This document shows, in pieces, positions 24,708 to 32,736 of a stretch of DNA of 64,000 nt. The stretch's first letter is position 1. The number at the start of each line of letters is the position of its first letter. Made by a program: the position numbers and the translations under genes. The notes beneath the pieces are model-generated. The model saw only the letters and a list, made by a program, of their open reading frames with translations. It was not told the DNA's origin and searched no databases. Source of the DNA: JAPKZH01 sp964537875 (lineage in GTDB: Bacteria > Acidobacteriota > Aminicenantia > Aminicenantales > UBA4085); contig CAZIDN010000011.1 of NCBI GenBank assembly GCA_964537875.1, positions 1 through 64,000 on the forward strand. Reading direction: 5' to 3'.

Positions 24708-26030
24708 TTATTTTGCCGGGCCATAGACGGCGAGCTTGCGGATGATCGGAGCGCCCGCAGAGTTCAGCGTCCGGAACCAGATTTTCGATGTTTTAACGGG
24801 ATTGAAGCGGCCGATCTTTTTATGTCCGACGGCCGTGCCTTTGCCGATTTCCCGCCGGACGCCGTCCACGAGGGCTTCGATCGTGTAGGCGCGGACGCGC
24901 TCTCCTTGGTGGATATCTTCCATCGTCATGATGTGGTCGACGGTCTGAGCTTTCCCCAGATCGAGCTCAATCGTCTCTCCCCGGCCGGATGTCTCGGCGA
25001 TGCTTTTTCCGAAACGCTTCTGCAGTTCGGCGCCGAATTCGGCCGCCCTTTTCGCGTCGGCTTCCGGGATGAGCCCGGTCGGGTCGGGCGTGTGATTGAG
25101 GAGGAGGACGGCGCCACGGCCGACTGATTTGTAGTACATGTCCATAAGCTGGTCCACGCTTTTCAGCGTATTCGCGTTCTTGGTGTTCCAGAACCAGGTG
25201 TTGCGGAAGCGGGCGTCGCATTCGAGAGGCATCCAGGCATCGCCGTCGGGCCGGCTTTCGGCGGCCGTGGCCACGCCTGGTTTTGCCGCTGCGAGCGGCA
25301 GGGAATTCCAGGCGGGATAAGGCGCGACGCCGTCCTCGTTTCCTACCCAGCGGATCGTGGCCTGCGGTCCCTGGAAGATCATGGCCTTCGGGACATATTT
25401 TTTCAAAAGATCGCCGACATCGATGATGCAGCTCCCGTCGAACCAGACCTCGATCAGTTCGCCGTAGCGGCTGAGGAGCTCTGTGAGCTGCCGCCGGTAG
25501 ATGGCGTTATAGCGGGTTTGTTCCGCCGGGGTTTTGCATCGGCCGCCGACGTCCGCGCCGTGCTTGCGGTCGGAGGGACTGATATAAACGCCCAACTTCA
25601 TGCCGCGGCGGCGGCAGGATTCGGCGAGCATGGCCATGACGTCGGCCTTGCCGTCGCGCCAGGGAATGCTTTTGACGCTGTAATCGGTGGTTTCCGTCTG
25701 CCACCAGCAGAAGCCGCCGACGTGCTTGGCCACGAAAATGATGTACTTGGCGCCCATGGATTCGGCGACGCGCACCCATTGGTCGGTATCGAGTTGGGCG
25801 GGGTTGATTTTTGCGAGCGGTGTCGAGAGATCGTCGTATTCCTGGTCCTGCCAAGTGTTGGGGGCGAAATGGATGAACATGCCGAGCTCGAGGTCATGCC
25901 AGGCGGCCTGCTCAAGAGTGGGAAGGGCGAGGCGAGAAGGCTGGGGTGTTTGGGAATCGGAGTTGGACGTTTGCCCTGCCTGGGCAGCCGCGATTAGACA
26001 AAATAAAAACAGAATTGCGATTTTTTTCAT
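24708..26030 (-). CDS. Secreted GH29 alpha-L-fucosidase
   Basis: 440 aa with a signal peptide (MKKIAILFLFCLIAAAQA). GH29 features in order: WHDLELGMFIHFAPNTW, AKYIIFVAKHVGGFCWWQT, MKLGVYISPSD, and LIEVWFDGS with the expected nucleophile D198. A C-terminal beta-sandwich (ETIELDLGKAQTVDHIM ... KIWFRTL) probably binds carbohydrate. It would release fucose from glycans outside the cytoplasm by a retaining mechanism. It diverges from the gamma-glutamyltransferase gene. Confidence 0.9.
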   Translation of the reverse strand: MKKIAILFLFCLIAAAQAGQTSNSDSQTPQPSRLALPTLEQAAWHDLELGMFIHFAPNTWQDQEYDDLSTPLAKINPAQLDTDQWVRVAESMGAKYIIFVAKHVGGFCWWQTETTDYSVKSIPWRDGKADVMAMLAESCRRRGMKLGVYISPSDRKHGADVGGRCKTPAEQTRYNAIYRRQLTELLSRYGELIEVWFDGSCIIDVGDLLKKYVPKAMIFQGPQATIRWVGNEDGVAPYPAWNSLPLAAAKPGVATAAESRPDGDAWMPLECDARFRNTWFWNTKNANTLKSVDQLMDMYYKSVGRGAVLLLNHTPDPTGLIPEADAKRAAEFGAELQKRFGKSIAETSGRGETIELDLGKAQTVDHIMTMEDIHQGERVRAYTIEALVDGVRREIGKGTAVGHKKIGRFNPVKTSKIWFRTLNSAGAPIIRKLAVYGPAK

Positions 26031-26104
26031 GCCCCCATTTTAGCACAGTCTTGATGAAATTCCGCCCACGGGCTAGTATAGAGGATATCAGAAAGGAGTC
26101 CGGT

Positions 26105-27802
26105 ATGAACGCATTCTCCAGAAAGCCTTACCTGGCGATGGCCTATGGGACGCTCGTTGTCGGTTCGGCGATTTTCTTGCCCGCAGCGCTGAGGAAAAGC
26201 GATAGCCCGGCCGTGCTAAAGCCCGCCGCCGGAACGAGCGGCATGGTCAGCTCGGGCCATCCCATCGCCACCGAGGCGGGCCTGGAGATCCTGAAAAAAG
26301 GGGGAAACGCTTTTGACGCGGCGGTGGCCGTGGCGGCCGTGCTGAACGTCGTCGAACCGATGATGTCGGGGATGGGCGGCTATGGGACCATCCTGATCTA
26401 TGACGCCAAGAAGGACGAGGTCCGCTTTCTCAACAGCAGCGGAAGGATCCCAGCCGGGGTCGACTCCGATGCGTTTCGCGCCCCAACCCCCGGCTATCGC
26501 GAAAACAGGACGGGCGCAAAGGCCGTTTCCACGCCGGGGAATGTCCATGCCTGGGAAGCCATGTCGAAGAGCTACGGCAGGTTGAAATGGCGCGACCTTT
26601 TTGGGCCGGCCATCAAGGCGGCCTCCGAGGGATTTATCCTCGATGACAGAACCTCCAGGATGATCCGGTCCGCCTACCAAGATTTCCCGCCCCAGGCCAA
26701 GCTCATTTATGGCAGCAACGGGCAGGCTTTTGCGGCCGGCGATCGGCTTTTCCAGAAAGACCTGGCCAACTCGCTGCGCCTGATCTCCGAGGAAGGGGTA
26801 GGCATCTTCTACGGCGGCGAGCTGGGGAAAGCGATCGACGATGAGATGCGGAAGGCAGGCGGATTTCTGGCCATGGCCGACCTCGTCAATGACAGGGCCG
26901 AATGGTGGGCGCCCATTCATATCCGTTACCGAGATTGCGAAGTGTATACCGCTTCGCCTCCTGCCACGGCGTTTCCCTCGCTGATCCGGCTGGGCATGAT
27001 GAGCGTGTTCGATGTGAAGGCCATGGGGCACAACAGCCTCGAGATGCTCCACCGCTTTTGTGAAGTCACTAAGCATGCCTTTTGGTGCCGGCTTAGCTAT
27101 GCCGGCGACCCAGGAGTGAATCCGCCGCCGCTCGACAAACTGGTGTCGGCGGAATACTGGAAAGAGGCGGTGGGCCGGATCGATATGAAGAAGGCCAAGC
27201 CTTTTGACTACCCCAAGGGCGACGAAAAAGAATTATCGCACACGACGCATTTCGTTGTCGCGGACGCGCAGGGAAATATCGTCAGCGCCACGCAAACCCT
27301 GGGCAATGCCTTCGGCAGCCGGATCATGCCGCCGGGGACGGGGATCTGGTTGAACAATTCCCTGGCCTACTGCACGTTCGAGCCCAAGGGCAACCCGATG
27401 GACGCTCATGCGGGGCGGCACAAGCTTTCCGGCGACTGCCCGACGATCATTTTCCGGGAGGGAAAGCCGTGGGCTGCCCTGGGGACGCCGGGAGGACACA
27501 CGATCGGCCAGACCGTTCCGCAGATGGTGATGTGCCTCATTGATTTCGGGATGAACATTCAGGAGGCGCTGGCTGCCCCCAGGGTCAGTTTTATCGAGCC
27601 GGATAAGATCGCGGTGGAAGAGAAAGTCGGAAGGGAAGTGATCGAAGGGCTTGAGGCGCGTGGTCATATCGTCAATGTGATCAGGAGCGGAGGTTTGACA
27701 AACGCCCACGGCCTGACCATCGAGTACGGAAAAGAAGGGAGGCCGGTGCGATTCTGGGGCGGATCGGATCCCCGGGGACAAGGGTTGGCCAAGGGCTATT
27801 AA
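26105..27802 (+). CDS. ggt: Gamma-glutamyltransferase
   Basis: 565 aa from ATG 26105 with AAAGGAG upstream; an ATG 159 bp earlier has no such site and overlaps the divergent gene. It is exported by an N-terminal hydrophobic segment. The large subunit starts at MVSSGHPIATEAGLEILKKGGNAFDAAVA. The processing and nucleophile Thr is T380 in HTTHFVVAD, and the substrate loop is NNSLAYCTFEPKGN. Autocleavage gives an Ntn-hydrolase that breaks down glutathione or gamma-glutamyl peptides in the periplasm. The length is normal. Confidence 0.92.
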   Translation: MNAFSRKPYLAMAYGTLVVGSAIFLPAALRKSDSPAVLKPAAGTSGMVSSGHPIATEAGLEILKKGGNAFDAAVAVAAVLNVVEPMMSGMGGYGTILIYDAKKDEVRFLNSSGRIPAGVDSDAFRAPTPGYRENRTGAKAVSTPGNVHAWEAMSKSYGRLKWRDLFGPAIKAASEGFILDDRTSRMIRSAYQDFPPQAKLIYGSNGQAFAAGDRLFQKDLANSLRLISEEGVGIFYGGELGKAIDDEMRKAGGFLAMADLVNDRAEWWAPIHIRYRDCEVYTASPPATAFPSLIRLGMMSVFDVKAMGHNSLEMLHRFCEVTKHAFWCRLSYAGDPGVNPPPLDKLVSAEYWKEAVGRIDMKKAKPFDYPKGDEKELSHTTHFVVADAQGNIVSATQTLGNAFGSRIMPPGTGIWLNNSLAYCTFEPKGNPMDAHAGRHKLSGDCPTIIFREGKPWAALGTPGGHTIGQTVPQMVMCLIDFGMNIQEALAAPRVSFIEPDKIAVEEKVGREVIEGLEARGHIVNVIRSGGLTNAHGLTIEYGKEGRPVRFWGGSDPRGQGLAKGY

Positions 27803-27817
27803 TATTTGCAGAGGACT

Positions 27818-28048
27818 TCAGCGCGGGCCGAGCATGAACAGGAACGAGGTGATGATCATCGTCCCGGTCATGTCGAACCAGAACGTCATCTGCGAGAGGC
27901 CCAGAGCCCACCAGGGCATTTTGCGGCCGGCCAGGAAATAGTCCTCGAGGCTGGCGGCGGCCTTCTTGCGGAAATAAGAGCCGATGCCGATCAAGATGAG
28001 GAAATAGACGGCGATGATGACGTAGTCCCAGACACCGAGGTAGCGCAT
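27818..28048 (-). pseudogene. Truncated sodium:solute symporter (N-terminal 76 residues)
   Basis: MRYLGVWDYVIIAVYFLILI starts a typical SSS-family protein, followed by SYFRKKAAASLEDYFLAGRKM and PWWALGLSQMTFWFDMTGTM, the conserved first two helices. A stop follows MLGPR, where the family normally runs on for 400 or more residues. The lost part would have lain where ggt now ends (16 bp away), so a deletion joined the two genes. It is not functional as a transporter. Confidence 0.85.
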
Positions 28049-28200
28049 GCGGGTTTAGACGAATCTATATCGCGGCGAGCGGGAGGATGTCAAGGAGCGT
28101 CTGTCGAACCGAGGCCAGGTTGTCTATTTCAGCAGATCTGCGGGATTTTCGATTATGGCATAAAAATATTTTTGGAACAGGGGTTCGGGATCATAGCCCG

Positions 28201-29151
28201 TCATTTCTTCATCCGGAAGAAGATTTTTTTGCTCTTGAAGATGGTGACGCGGCCGCCGATGGGGACCGCCATCAGGTTGCGAAAGACATTGTGGCCGAAG
28301 TTGGAGACGGTGAGGATGGGCAACGGGCGTCCCTGCTTGCGACGCCTCATGATGATATCTTTCAAGTAGGTGACGATGAATTTCAGGGCGTCCCTCTGGT
28401 TTTTCCGGTAATTCGAGTTTTTATTGTACGCGTAAAGCGAGCCGATCACGATTCCGCGAATTCGATCGAGCACCCGGTGCCTGCGGAGTGCGGCCAGCAG
28501 CCGATGCAGATCCTCGACATCGATCTGGACGTCTTCGATGAAAAGGATGTGCCTCTTCCAGCTGAATTTGGGGGGGGTTTGGCGATTGAGAAAATTCACG
28601 AAGGTGGACAGGTTGCCTCCGATAGGAATCCCGGAAAACCTGCGCTTTGGAGGCGGGGTGAGCCAGCCCTTTCCCTGGTATTGGATCTCTTCGCCCTGGA
28701 TCAGGGGCAAGATTTTTTTGGAGTTGCTCTTGCCGAGCTTGAGGGAGGGAAAGTAGACGACGGGAACGCGAGAAAAGTAGTAGATCTCGCTGAGCATGAA
28801 GGTGAAATCGGAAAAGCCAATGAAGATGGGGCGGCGCTCGCGGATGACCCGGTAGTCTTTCTTGTCGATTTTAAAAGCCAGGTCCTCGGCGCCCGTTCCG
28901 CCGGCCACGGAGATGATCAGGTCGTATTCGCGGATGACTTTCTTGAAATGTTCGGAGCGCGCTTCCGCGGACGCCGTCACGTGGTCGATTTGCTCGTCAC
29001 TCGAAAAAAGATAGGGGCTGAAATAGACTTCTTCCAGGCCCAAGGCCTTTTTTAGAAGCAGGGACGTTTTATTGAGGGTGCTCTTGGCGGTCCTCGGAAG
29101 GCAAGTGGATGGCGCAATAAAGCTAACCTTTTCGATAGTCTTTTCAGCCAT
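28201..29151 (-). CDS. Peptidase S66 (LD-carboxypeptidase family)
   Basis: 316 aa. The catalytic triad of S66 is present: S114 in IGFSDFTF, E206 in ILFIEDV and H287 in NFGHN. IISVAGGTGAEDLAF and IGGNLSTFVNFL are the usual glycine-rich loops. Family members trim the terminal D-Ala from muropeptides or cleave microcin C-like compounds. A basic tail (FKSKKIFFRMKK) is unusual. It is transcribed alone from a TTGGAT/TATATT promoter. Confidence 0.85.
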   Translation of the reverse strand: MAEKTIEKVSFIAPSTCLPRTAKSTLNKTSLLLKKALGLEEVYFSPYLFSSDEQIDHVTASAEARSEHFKKVIREYDLIISVAGGTGAEDLAFKIDKKDYRVIRERRPIFIGFSDFTFMLSEIYYFSRVPVVYFPSLKLGKSNSKKILPLIQGEEIQYQGKGWLTPPPKRRFSGIPIGGNLSTFVNFLNRQTPPKFSWKRHILFIEDVQIDVEDLHRLLAALRRHRVLDRIRGIVIGSLYAYNKNSNYRKNQRDALKFIVTYLKDIIMRRRKQGRPLPILTVSNFGHNVFRNLMAVPIGGRVTIFKSKKIFFRMKK

Positions 29152-29244
29152 GGCCGTCAGAAAGTGAATAGCCTAGCAAAAAAACGTGGTCGTAGCAATG
29201 CCCATTTTTGTCACTCAGCCCGGTTTATAGCCGTTAAATGATAG

Positions 29245-29286
29245 AATATAAATAGATTAACGACAAAATCCAATTATTTGGATTTT
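29245..29286 (-). promoter_or_regulatory. Promoter overlapped by a hairpin, upstream of the S66 gene
   Basis: On the minus strand TTGGAT (29273-29268), 17 bp, then TATATT (29250-29245). The -35 box sits in a perfect 9-bp inverted repeat, AAAATCCAA TTAT TTGGATTTT (29265-29286), which could also terminate the upstream msr transcript. The rest of the 267-bp gap holds AAGGAGGAAATCGATG on the minus strand followed after three codons by TAA, an orphan start site. Confidence 0.5.
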
Positions 29287-29418
29287 AAGCCCCCATCGAT
29301 TTCCTCCTTGCTAGAAGAGGAAAATAGGCAATGGAAAACTCAGGGACGTTTAAGGGGCAAATCCGGGATCAGTCTGGATTTGTTCCCAAACCGTCCTGAA
29401 AGGTCTTCGAAATGCCGC

Positions 29419-30444
29419 TTAGAAAGAGCAGGATTTGATCTTATTTTTTTCATAGTACTTCTGATGATATTCTTCGGCCTTGTAGAACTCGCCGGCCGGG
29501 ACGATTTCCGTCACGATGCTCTTCTTGAAGGCGCCCGATTTTTCGTATTCGGCCTTGACCTTCTCGGCGGTTCGTTTCTGCCCTTCGTCGTTATAGAAAA
29601 TCACCGATCGATACTGGGTCCCCACGTCCGGACCCTGGCGATTGAGCTGAGTCGGGTCGTGGAAGTCGAAGAATTTTCGGACCAGGTCTTCGTAGCTCAC
29701 CTGGGCTGGGTCATAGGTGACCTCGACGGACTCGGCGTGGCCGGTCTTGTCTGTGCAGACATCGCGATACGTGGGATTCTTCGTGACACCGCCTGAATAG
29801 CCGGCGGCCGTAGCCAGGACGCCTTTGACCCGGCTGAATTTATATTCCACGCCCCAGAAGCAGCCGGCCGCGAATATGGCCGTCTCTGTCTTTTGTTTGG
29901 CCGCGGATTTTGCAGCTGTCTCGGGCTTGAAATCGAGGGCGGCGGAATTGATACAATAGTGCTTGCGGCTCGGCCCCGGGCCGTCGTCGAAGACGTGTCC
30001 GAGGTGGGCGCCGCAGGCGGCGCAGCAGACTTCCGTCCGTCTCATCATGAGCGAAAAGTCATCGCGGTAGTCGAGGTTGGCCTCGTTGATCGGGGACATG
30101 AAGCTCGGCCAGCCGGTGCCGTGCTCGTATTTCGTCTCCGAAGTGAACAGGGGAGTGCCGCAGGCGGCGCAGAAATAGGTCCCTTTCTCCCAGAAATCGT
30201 TGTATTTTCCGCTGAAAGGCCGTTCGGTGCCGCACTGGACCATCACCCGGTACTGTTCGGGAGTGAGCGTCTTTTTCCATTCCTCGTCGGATTTGGCGAC
30301 TTTCTTTGCCATGTCTTTCTCTCCTTTCGCCGCCTGGGAAAAAGATGAGGGAGCGGCGTTGAAAAGGGCGTTCAGGCTGCGCCATCCGGCCCATCCCAGG
30401 AGGATGCTCAAAGCCAGAATGGCTATCTTGATCGAGGGTTTCAT
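29419..30444 (-). CDS. msrBA: Exported MsrB-MsrA methionine sulfoxide reductase fusion
   Basis: 341 aa. An N-terminal signal anchor (residues 6-28) is followed by MsrB: structural zinc Cys at 92/95 and 141/144, and catalytic C164 in HYCIN. MsrA follows, with GCFWG (C195) and HDPTQLNRQGPDVGTQYRS. The C-terminal CSF may provide a resolving Cys. It repairs both methionine-sulfoxide epimers in exported proteins. The B-then-A order differs from the better-known A-then-B fusions of PilB type. It diverges from the cyclase gene across an AT-rich promoter. Confidence 0.92.
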   Translation of the reverse strand: MKPSIKIAILALSILLGWAGWRSLNALFNAAPSSFSQAAKGEKDMAKKVAKSDEEWKKTLTPEQYRVMVQCGTERPFSGKYNDFWEKGTYFCAACGTPLFTSETKYEHGTGWPSFMSPINEANLDYRDDFSLMMRRTEVCCAACGAHLGHVFDDGPGPSRKHYCINSAALDFKPETAAKSAAKQKTETAIFAAGCFWGVEYKFSRVKGVLATAAGYSGGVTKNPTYRDVCTDKTGHAESVEVTYDPAQVSYEDLVRKFFDFHDPTQLNRQGPDVGTQYRSVIFYNDEGQKRTAEKVKAEYEKSGAFKKSIVTEIVPAGEFYKAEEYHQKYYEKNKIKSCSF

Positions 30445-30480
30445 CGGTCCTCTCCTTTAATCTATAAATCCTATATATTT

Positions 30481-30516
30481 AGTATAGTATAAATTTTAAA
30501 AAAATCAAGCTATAAT
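30481..30516. promoter_or_regulatory. Divergent promoters between msrBA and the cyclase gene
   Basis: Minus strand: TTGATT (30508-30503), 16 bp, TATACT (30486-30481), toward msrBA. Plus strand: TATAAT (30511-30516), with only a weak -35, toward the cyclase. The 84-bp gap is strongly AT-rich compared with its surroundings. Confidence 0.6.
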
Positions 30517-30551
30517 ATAAAACAAGGATGAAAACTTCCCGGAGTGAAAAA

Positions 30552-31373
30552 ATGAAGAAGAAATTTCAAATTCTTTTTAAAACAGGGATTTTTATGGCTT
30601 TTGCGTCCTTGGCCTTTTTCGCCTTTCTCCCGGGCCAGACGACGGTCCGCATGGCCAAAGGAAAGCTGCTGGATATGACCTACGCTTATGATGACAACAC
30701 GATCTACTGGCCGACCGCGAAAAGCTTTCATCTGGAAAAACTTTCTTGGGGAATATCCGCTGGAGGATACTGGTATGCCTCAAACGAATACGGCGCCTCG
30801 GAACACGGCGGGACCCACGCCGATGCCCCTATCCACTTCGCGAAAAATGGGCGGACGATAGACCAGGTTCCCCTCGAGGAATGGATCGGTCCGGCCGTGA
30901 AGATCGACGTCCGAGCCTCATGCGAAAAAAACAGGGATTATCTCCTGACTCTCGCGGACATTGACGGCTGGGAAAAAAAGTTCGGCAAGATTCCGGTGGG
31001 CGCCTGGGTGATCATGAATACGGGCATCGACGGCAAATACTATCCGGATAAGAAAAAAGTGCTCGGGACGGACAAACGGGGGGAAGCGGCGCTGCCGGAA
31101 TTGAGCTTCCCGGGTTTCAGCGCCCAGGCTGTCGAATATTTATTGAAAAATCGCGACATCCGGGGAATCGCCATCGATACCCCGAGCATCGACTATGGCC
31201 GGTCAAAAGATTTCAAGGTCCACCAGGTCCTCTGTGCTGCGGACAAGCTTGCCTTGGAAAATATCGCCAACCTTGATCAACTGCCGACCGTGGGCGCCAT
31301 GCTCTATGTTATTCCGATGTTGATCAAGGACGGGACCGGCGCCCCCGCCCGTGTTTACGCCATCCTGCCGTAG
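30552..31373 (+). CDS. Exported cyclase-family (kynurenine formamidase-like) hydrolase
   Basis: 273 aa from ATG 30552 with CGGAG upstream; an ATG 24 bp earlier has none. The signal peptide spans residues 1-30. LLDMTYAYDDNTIYWP and EHGGTHADAPIHF give the metal-binding HGGTHADAPxH motif of PF04199, and DTPSIDYGRS completes the site. Family members hydrolyse amides or lactones, such as N-formylkynurenine. The substrate here is unknown. Its last 19 bp overlap the antisense thioredoxin remnant. Confidence 0.85.
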   Translation: MKKKFQILFKTGIFMAFASLAFFAFLPGQTTVRMAKGKLLDMTYAYDDNTIYWPTAKSFHLEKLSWGISAGGYWYASNEYGASEHGGTHADAPIHFAKNGRTIDQVPLEEWIGPAVKIDVRASCEKNRDYLLTLADIDGWEKKFGKIPVGAWVIMNTGIDGKYYPDKKKVLGTDKRGEAALPELSFPGFSAQAVEYLLKNRDIRGIAIDTPSIDYGRSKDFKVHQVLCAADKLALENIANLDQLPTVGAMLYVIPMLIKDGTGAPARVYAILP

Positions 31374-31471
31374 GACAAGGGGACAACCCCGTCCATCCGG
31401 TTCACTTCCTTGCCGTTTTTGAAGATGATCATCGGCGGGATGGCAAAATTCCCTATTTGAGCTTCTTCGCA
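31355..31471 (-). pseudogene. Thioredoxin C-terminal fragment
   Basis: On the minus strand 38 codons read CEEAQIGNFAIPPMIIFKNG, then KEVNRMDGVVPLSYGRMA, then TAA. The cis-proline segment IPPMIIFKNGKEV followed by G is the diagnostic second half of thioredoxin. The WCGPC half is absent. The fragment overlaps the 3' end of the cyclase gene. Confidence 0.7.
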
Positions 31472-31615
31472 TTTTTTTGTATGATGCTCCTTGAAGGGAG
31501 GGAGCGATGAGAAAAAGGGCCCGGCCGGTCCTGGGCGCTTTCTCGGTCAACAAAGAGCTTGCTGAAAAATGAAAATGATATAAAATAGTATTCTCACGGA
31601 AAGAGAGCCTGATCG

Positions 31616-31993
31616 ATGAGCACCCGGAAGAAAATTATCGTCATCGACGATGATAAAACGACCATCACCATGCTGACCATGATTCTGACCAAAGAGAACT
31701 ATCTGGTGATGAGCGCCCTGGACGGGGAGGAAGGTCTGGAGATGATCAAGTCCGAGCTCCCCGACCTCGTCGTTTCCGACGTGTTGATCCCCAAGATCGA
31801 CGGTATCGATATTTGCGAAAAGATCAAGAAAGACCCCTATCTCAGCCACATCAAGGTCATCCTGATGACAGCCATAAAAAACGTCATGATTCAGAAGGAG
31901 GCAAGAACCTGCGGCGCGGACGGGTTCATCGAGAAGCCCACCGATTCCAGGCAGCTCCTGACGATGATTAAAAACCTTCTTGAGGAAACCTGA
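31616..31993 (+). CDS. Stand-alone CheY-like response regulator
   Basis: 125 aa, a single receiver domain. Acidic pocket D11/D12 (VIDDDK), phosphoacceptor Asp in DLVVSDVLIP, switch Thr in ILMTA and conserved Lys in IEKP. There is no output domain, so it acts by protein contact or in a phosphorelay. No histidine kinase is next to it. The Ser/Thr kinase at 4.2-6.6 kb is not an evident partner. Confidence 0.88.
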   Translation: MSTRKKIIVIDDDKTTITMLTMILTKENYLVMSALDGEEGLEMIKSELPDLVVSDVLIPKIDGIDICEKIKKDPYLSHIKVILMTAIKNVMIQKEARTCGADGFIEKPTDSRQLLTMIKNLLEET

Positions 31994-31999
31994 GCGTTC

Positions 32000-32090
32000 G
32001 GGGTCAAACCTCAACATTTAACAAATTTAACCTTGCTCCGACTAGCCTGGTTCGGTCCGTCGTTTTTGTTGACTGTTGAGGTTTGACCCC
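32000..32090. repeat. 91-bp element with 17-bp terminal inverted repeats (copy 1)
   Basis: The left end GGGGTCAAACCTCAACA (32000-32016) and the right end TGTTGAGGTTTGACCCC (32074-32090) are perfect inverted repeats. Similarity continues inward for about 9 bp (AACAAA / TTTGTT). The interior carries CTAGCCTGGTTCGGTCCG. It has no coding capacity, so it is MITE- or REP-like. A diverged longer copy lies at 32306-32597. Confidence 0.8.
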
Positions 32091-32152
32091 ATCTGTCCGG
32101 GCTCTCCCCTTAGAAATTATTCATTTTTTTTGCGATACACGTGAACTTTTCT

Positions 32153-32271
32153 TTGACTTTTATAAAATTTAACTTATAATCTAATAGATGCTGGCTGGAG
32201 AGGATCCTCCTTAGCCCCGCTTCCTTTTCCTTTTCAAACCTTGGCGCCTCTCAGCCAGCGCCCCTATTTTT
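32153..32271 (+). ncRNA. Candidate small RNA: promoter, stem with CU-rich loop, T-run
   Basis: TTGACT (32153-32158), 16 bp and TATAAT (32175-32180) form a strong promoter with no gene behind it. About 8 bp downstream the stem GCTGGCTG + AGAGG (32190-32203, one bulged G) pairs with CCTCTCAGCCAGC (32247-32259). The 43-nt loop is pyrimidine-rich, contains CCTCCTT and repeated TTCC, and could pair with AAGGAGG ribosome-binding sites. TATTTTT (32265-32271) follows. The predicted transcript is about 84 nt, starting near 32188. No known family is recognised. The gene sits between the two terminal-inverted-repeat elements. Confidence 0.5.
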
Positions 32272-32305
32272 GGGATCAATTTTTGGTATTCGGGGTCAAA
32301 TATTC

Positions 32306-32597
32306 GGGCTCAAACCTCAACATTCAACAAATTTAGCCTTGCTTTGACTAGCCTGGTCCGGGCCGTCGTTTTTGTTGACGAGCGGTTCCAAGGGGGAGTC
32401 GCCCCCTTGGTCGCAGGGCGGTTATATTGGCGCGAAAATTCATCGGAAAATGTTCCTTGGAAGGAAGGCAGGGAGCGAAGCGACCGTTGGAAGGAAAACC
32501 CTGCCAAGGGTTTCCGTCCAAGAGTGTCCGGCCGGGTCTTCCCGGCGCCCGTTGGAAGGGGCCTTCCCCTCCAAATTGAATGTTGAGGTTTGACCCC
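32306..32597. repeat. 292-bp copy 2 of the terminal-inverted-repeat element, with insert
   Basis: The left end GGGCTCAAACCTCAACA (one mismatch) starts 74 bp nearly identical to copy 1, up to GTTGAC at 32379. Copy 1 goes straight to its right end there. Copy 2 instead carries 201 extra bp (32380-32580) before TGTTGAGGTTTGACCCC (32581-32597). The extra DNA contains the 9-bp-arm hairpin CCAAGGGGG/CCCCCTTGG (32388-32410), the palindrome TTCCTTGGAAGGAA and three TTGGAAGG motifs, but no gene. Just upstream at 32292 GGGGTCAAA repeats the end motif. The remaining DNA to 32736 shows nothing further. Confidence 0.75.
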
Positions 32598-32736
32598 ATC
32601 CGTCCTGTCGTGGGCAGAATCCGACTTCATGAATTTTCCCCTTCCTGATAATTGCGTAAAGAGTAGCTTTGACCCCGGTTATTTAATCCCGGTCATTTAG
32701 AGTGTAAAATAGATAACAATGGATGGAGAGGACGTC

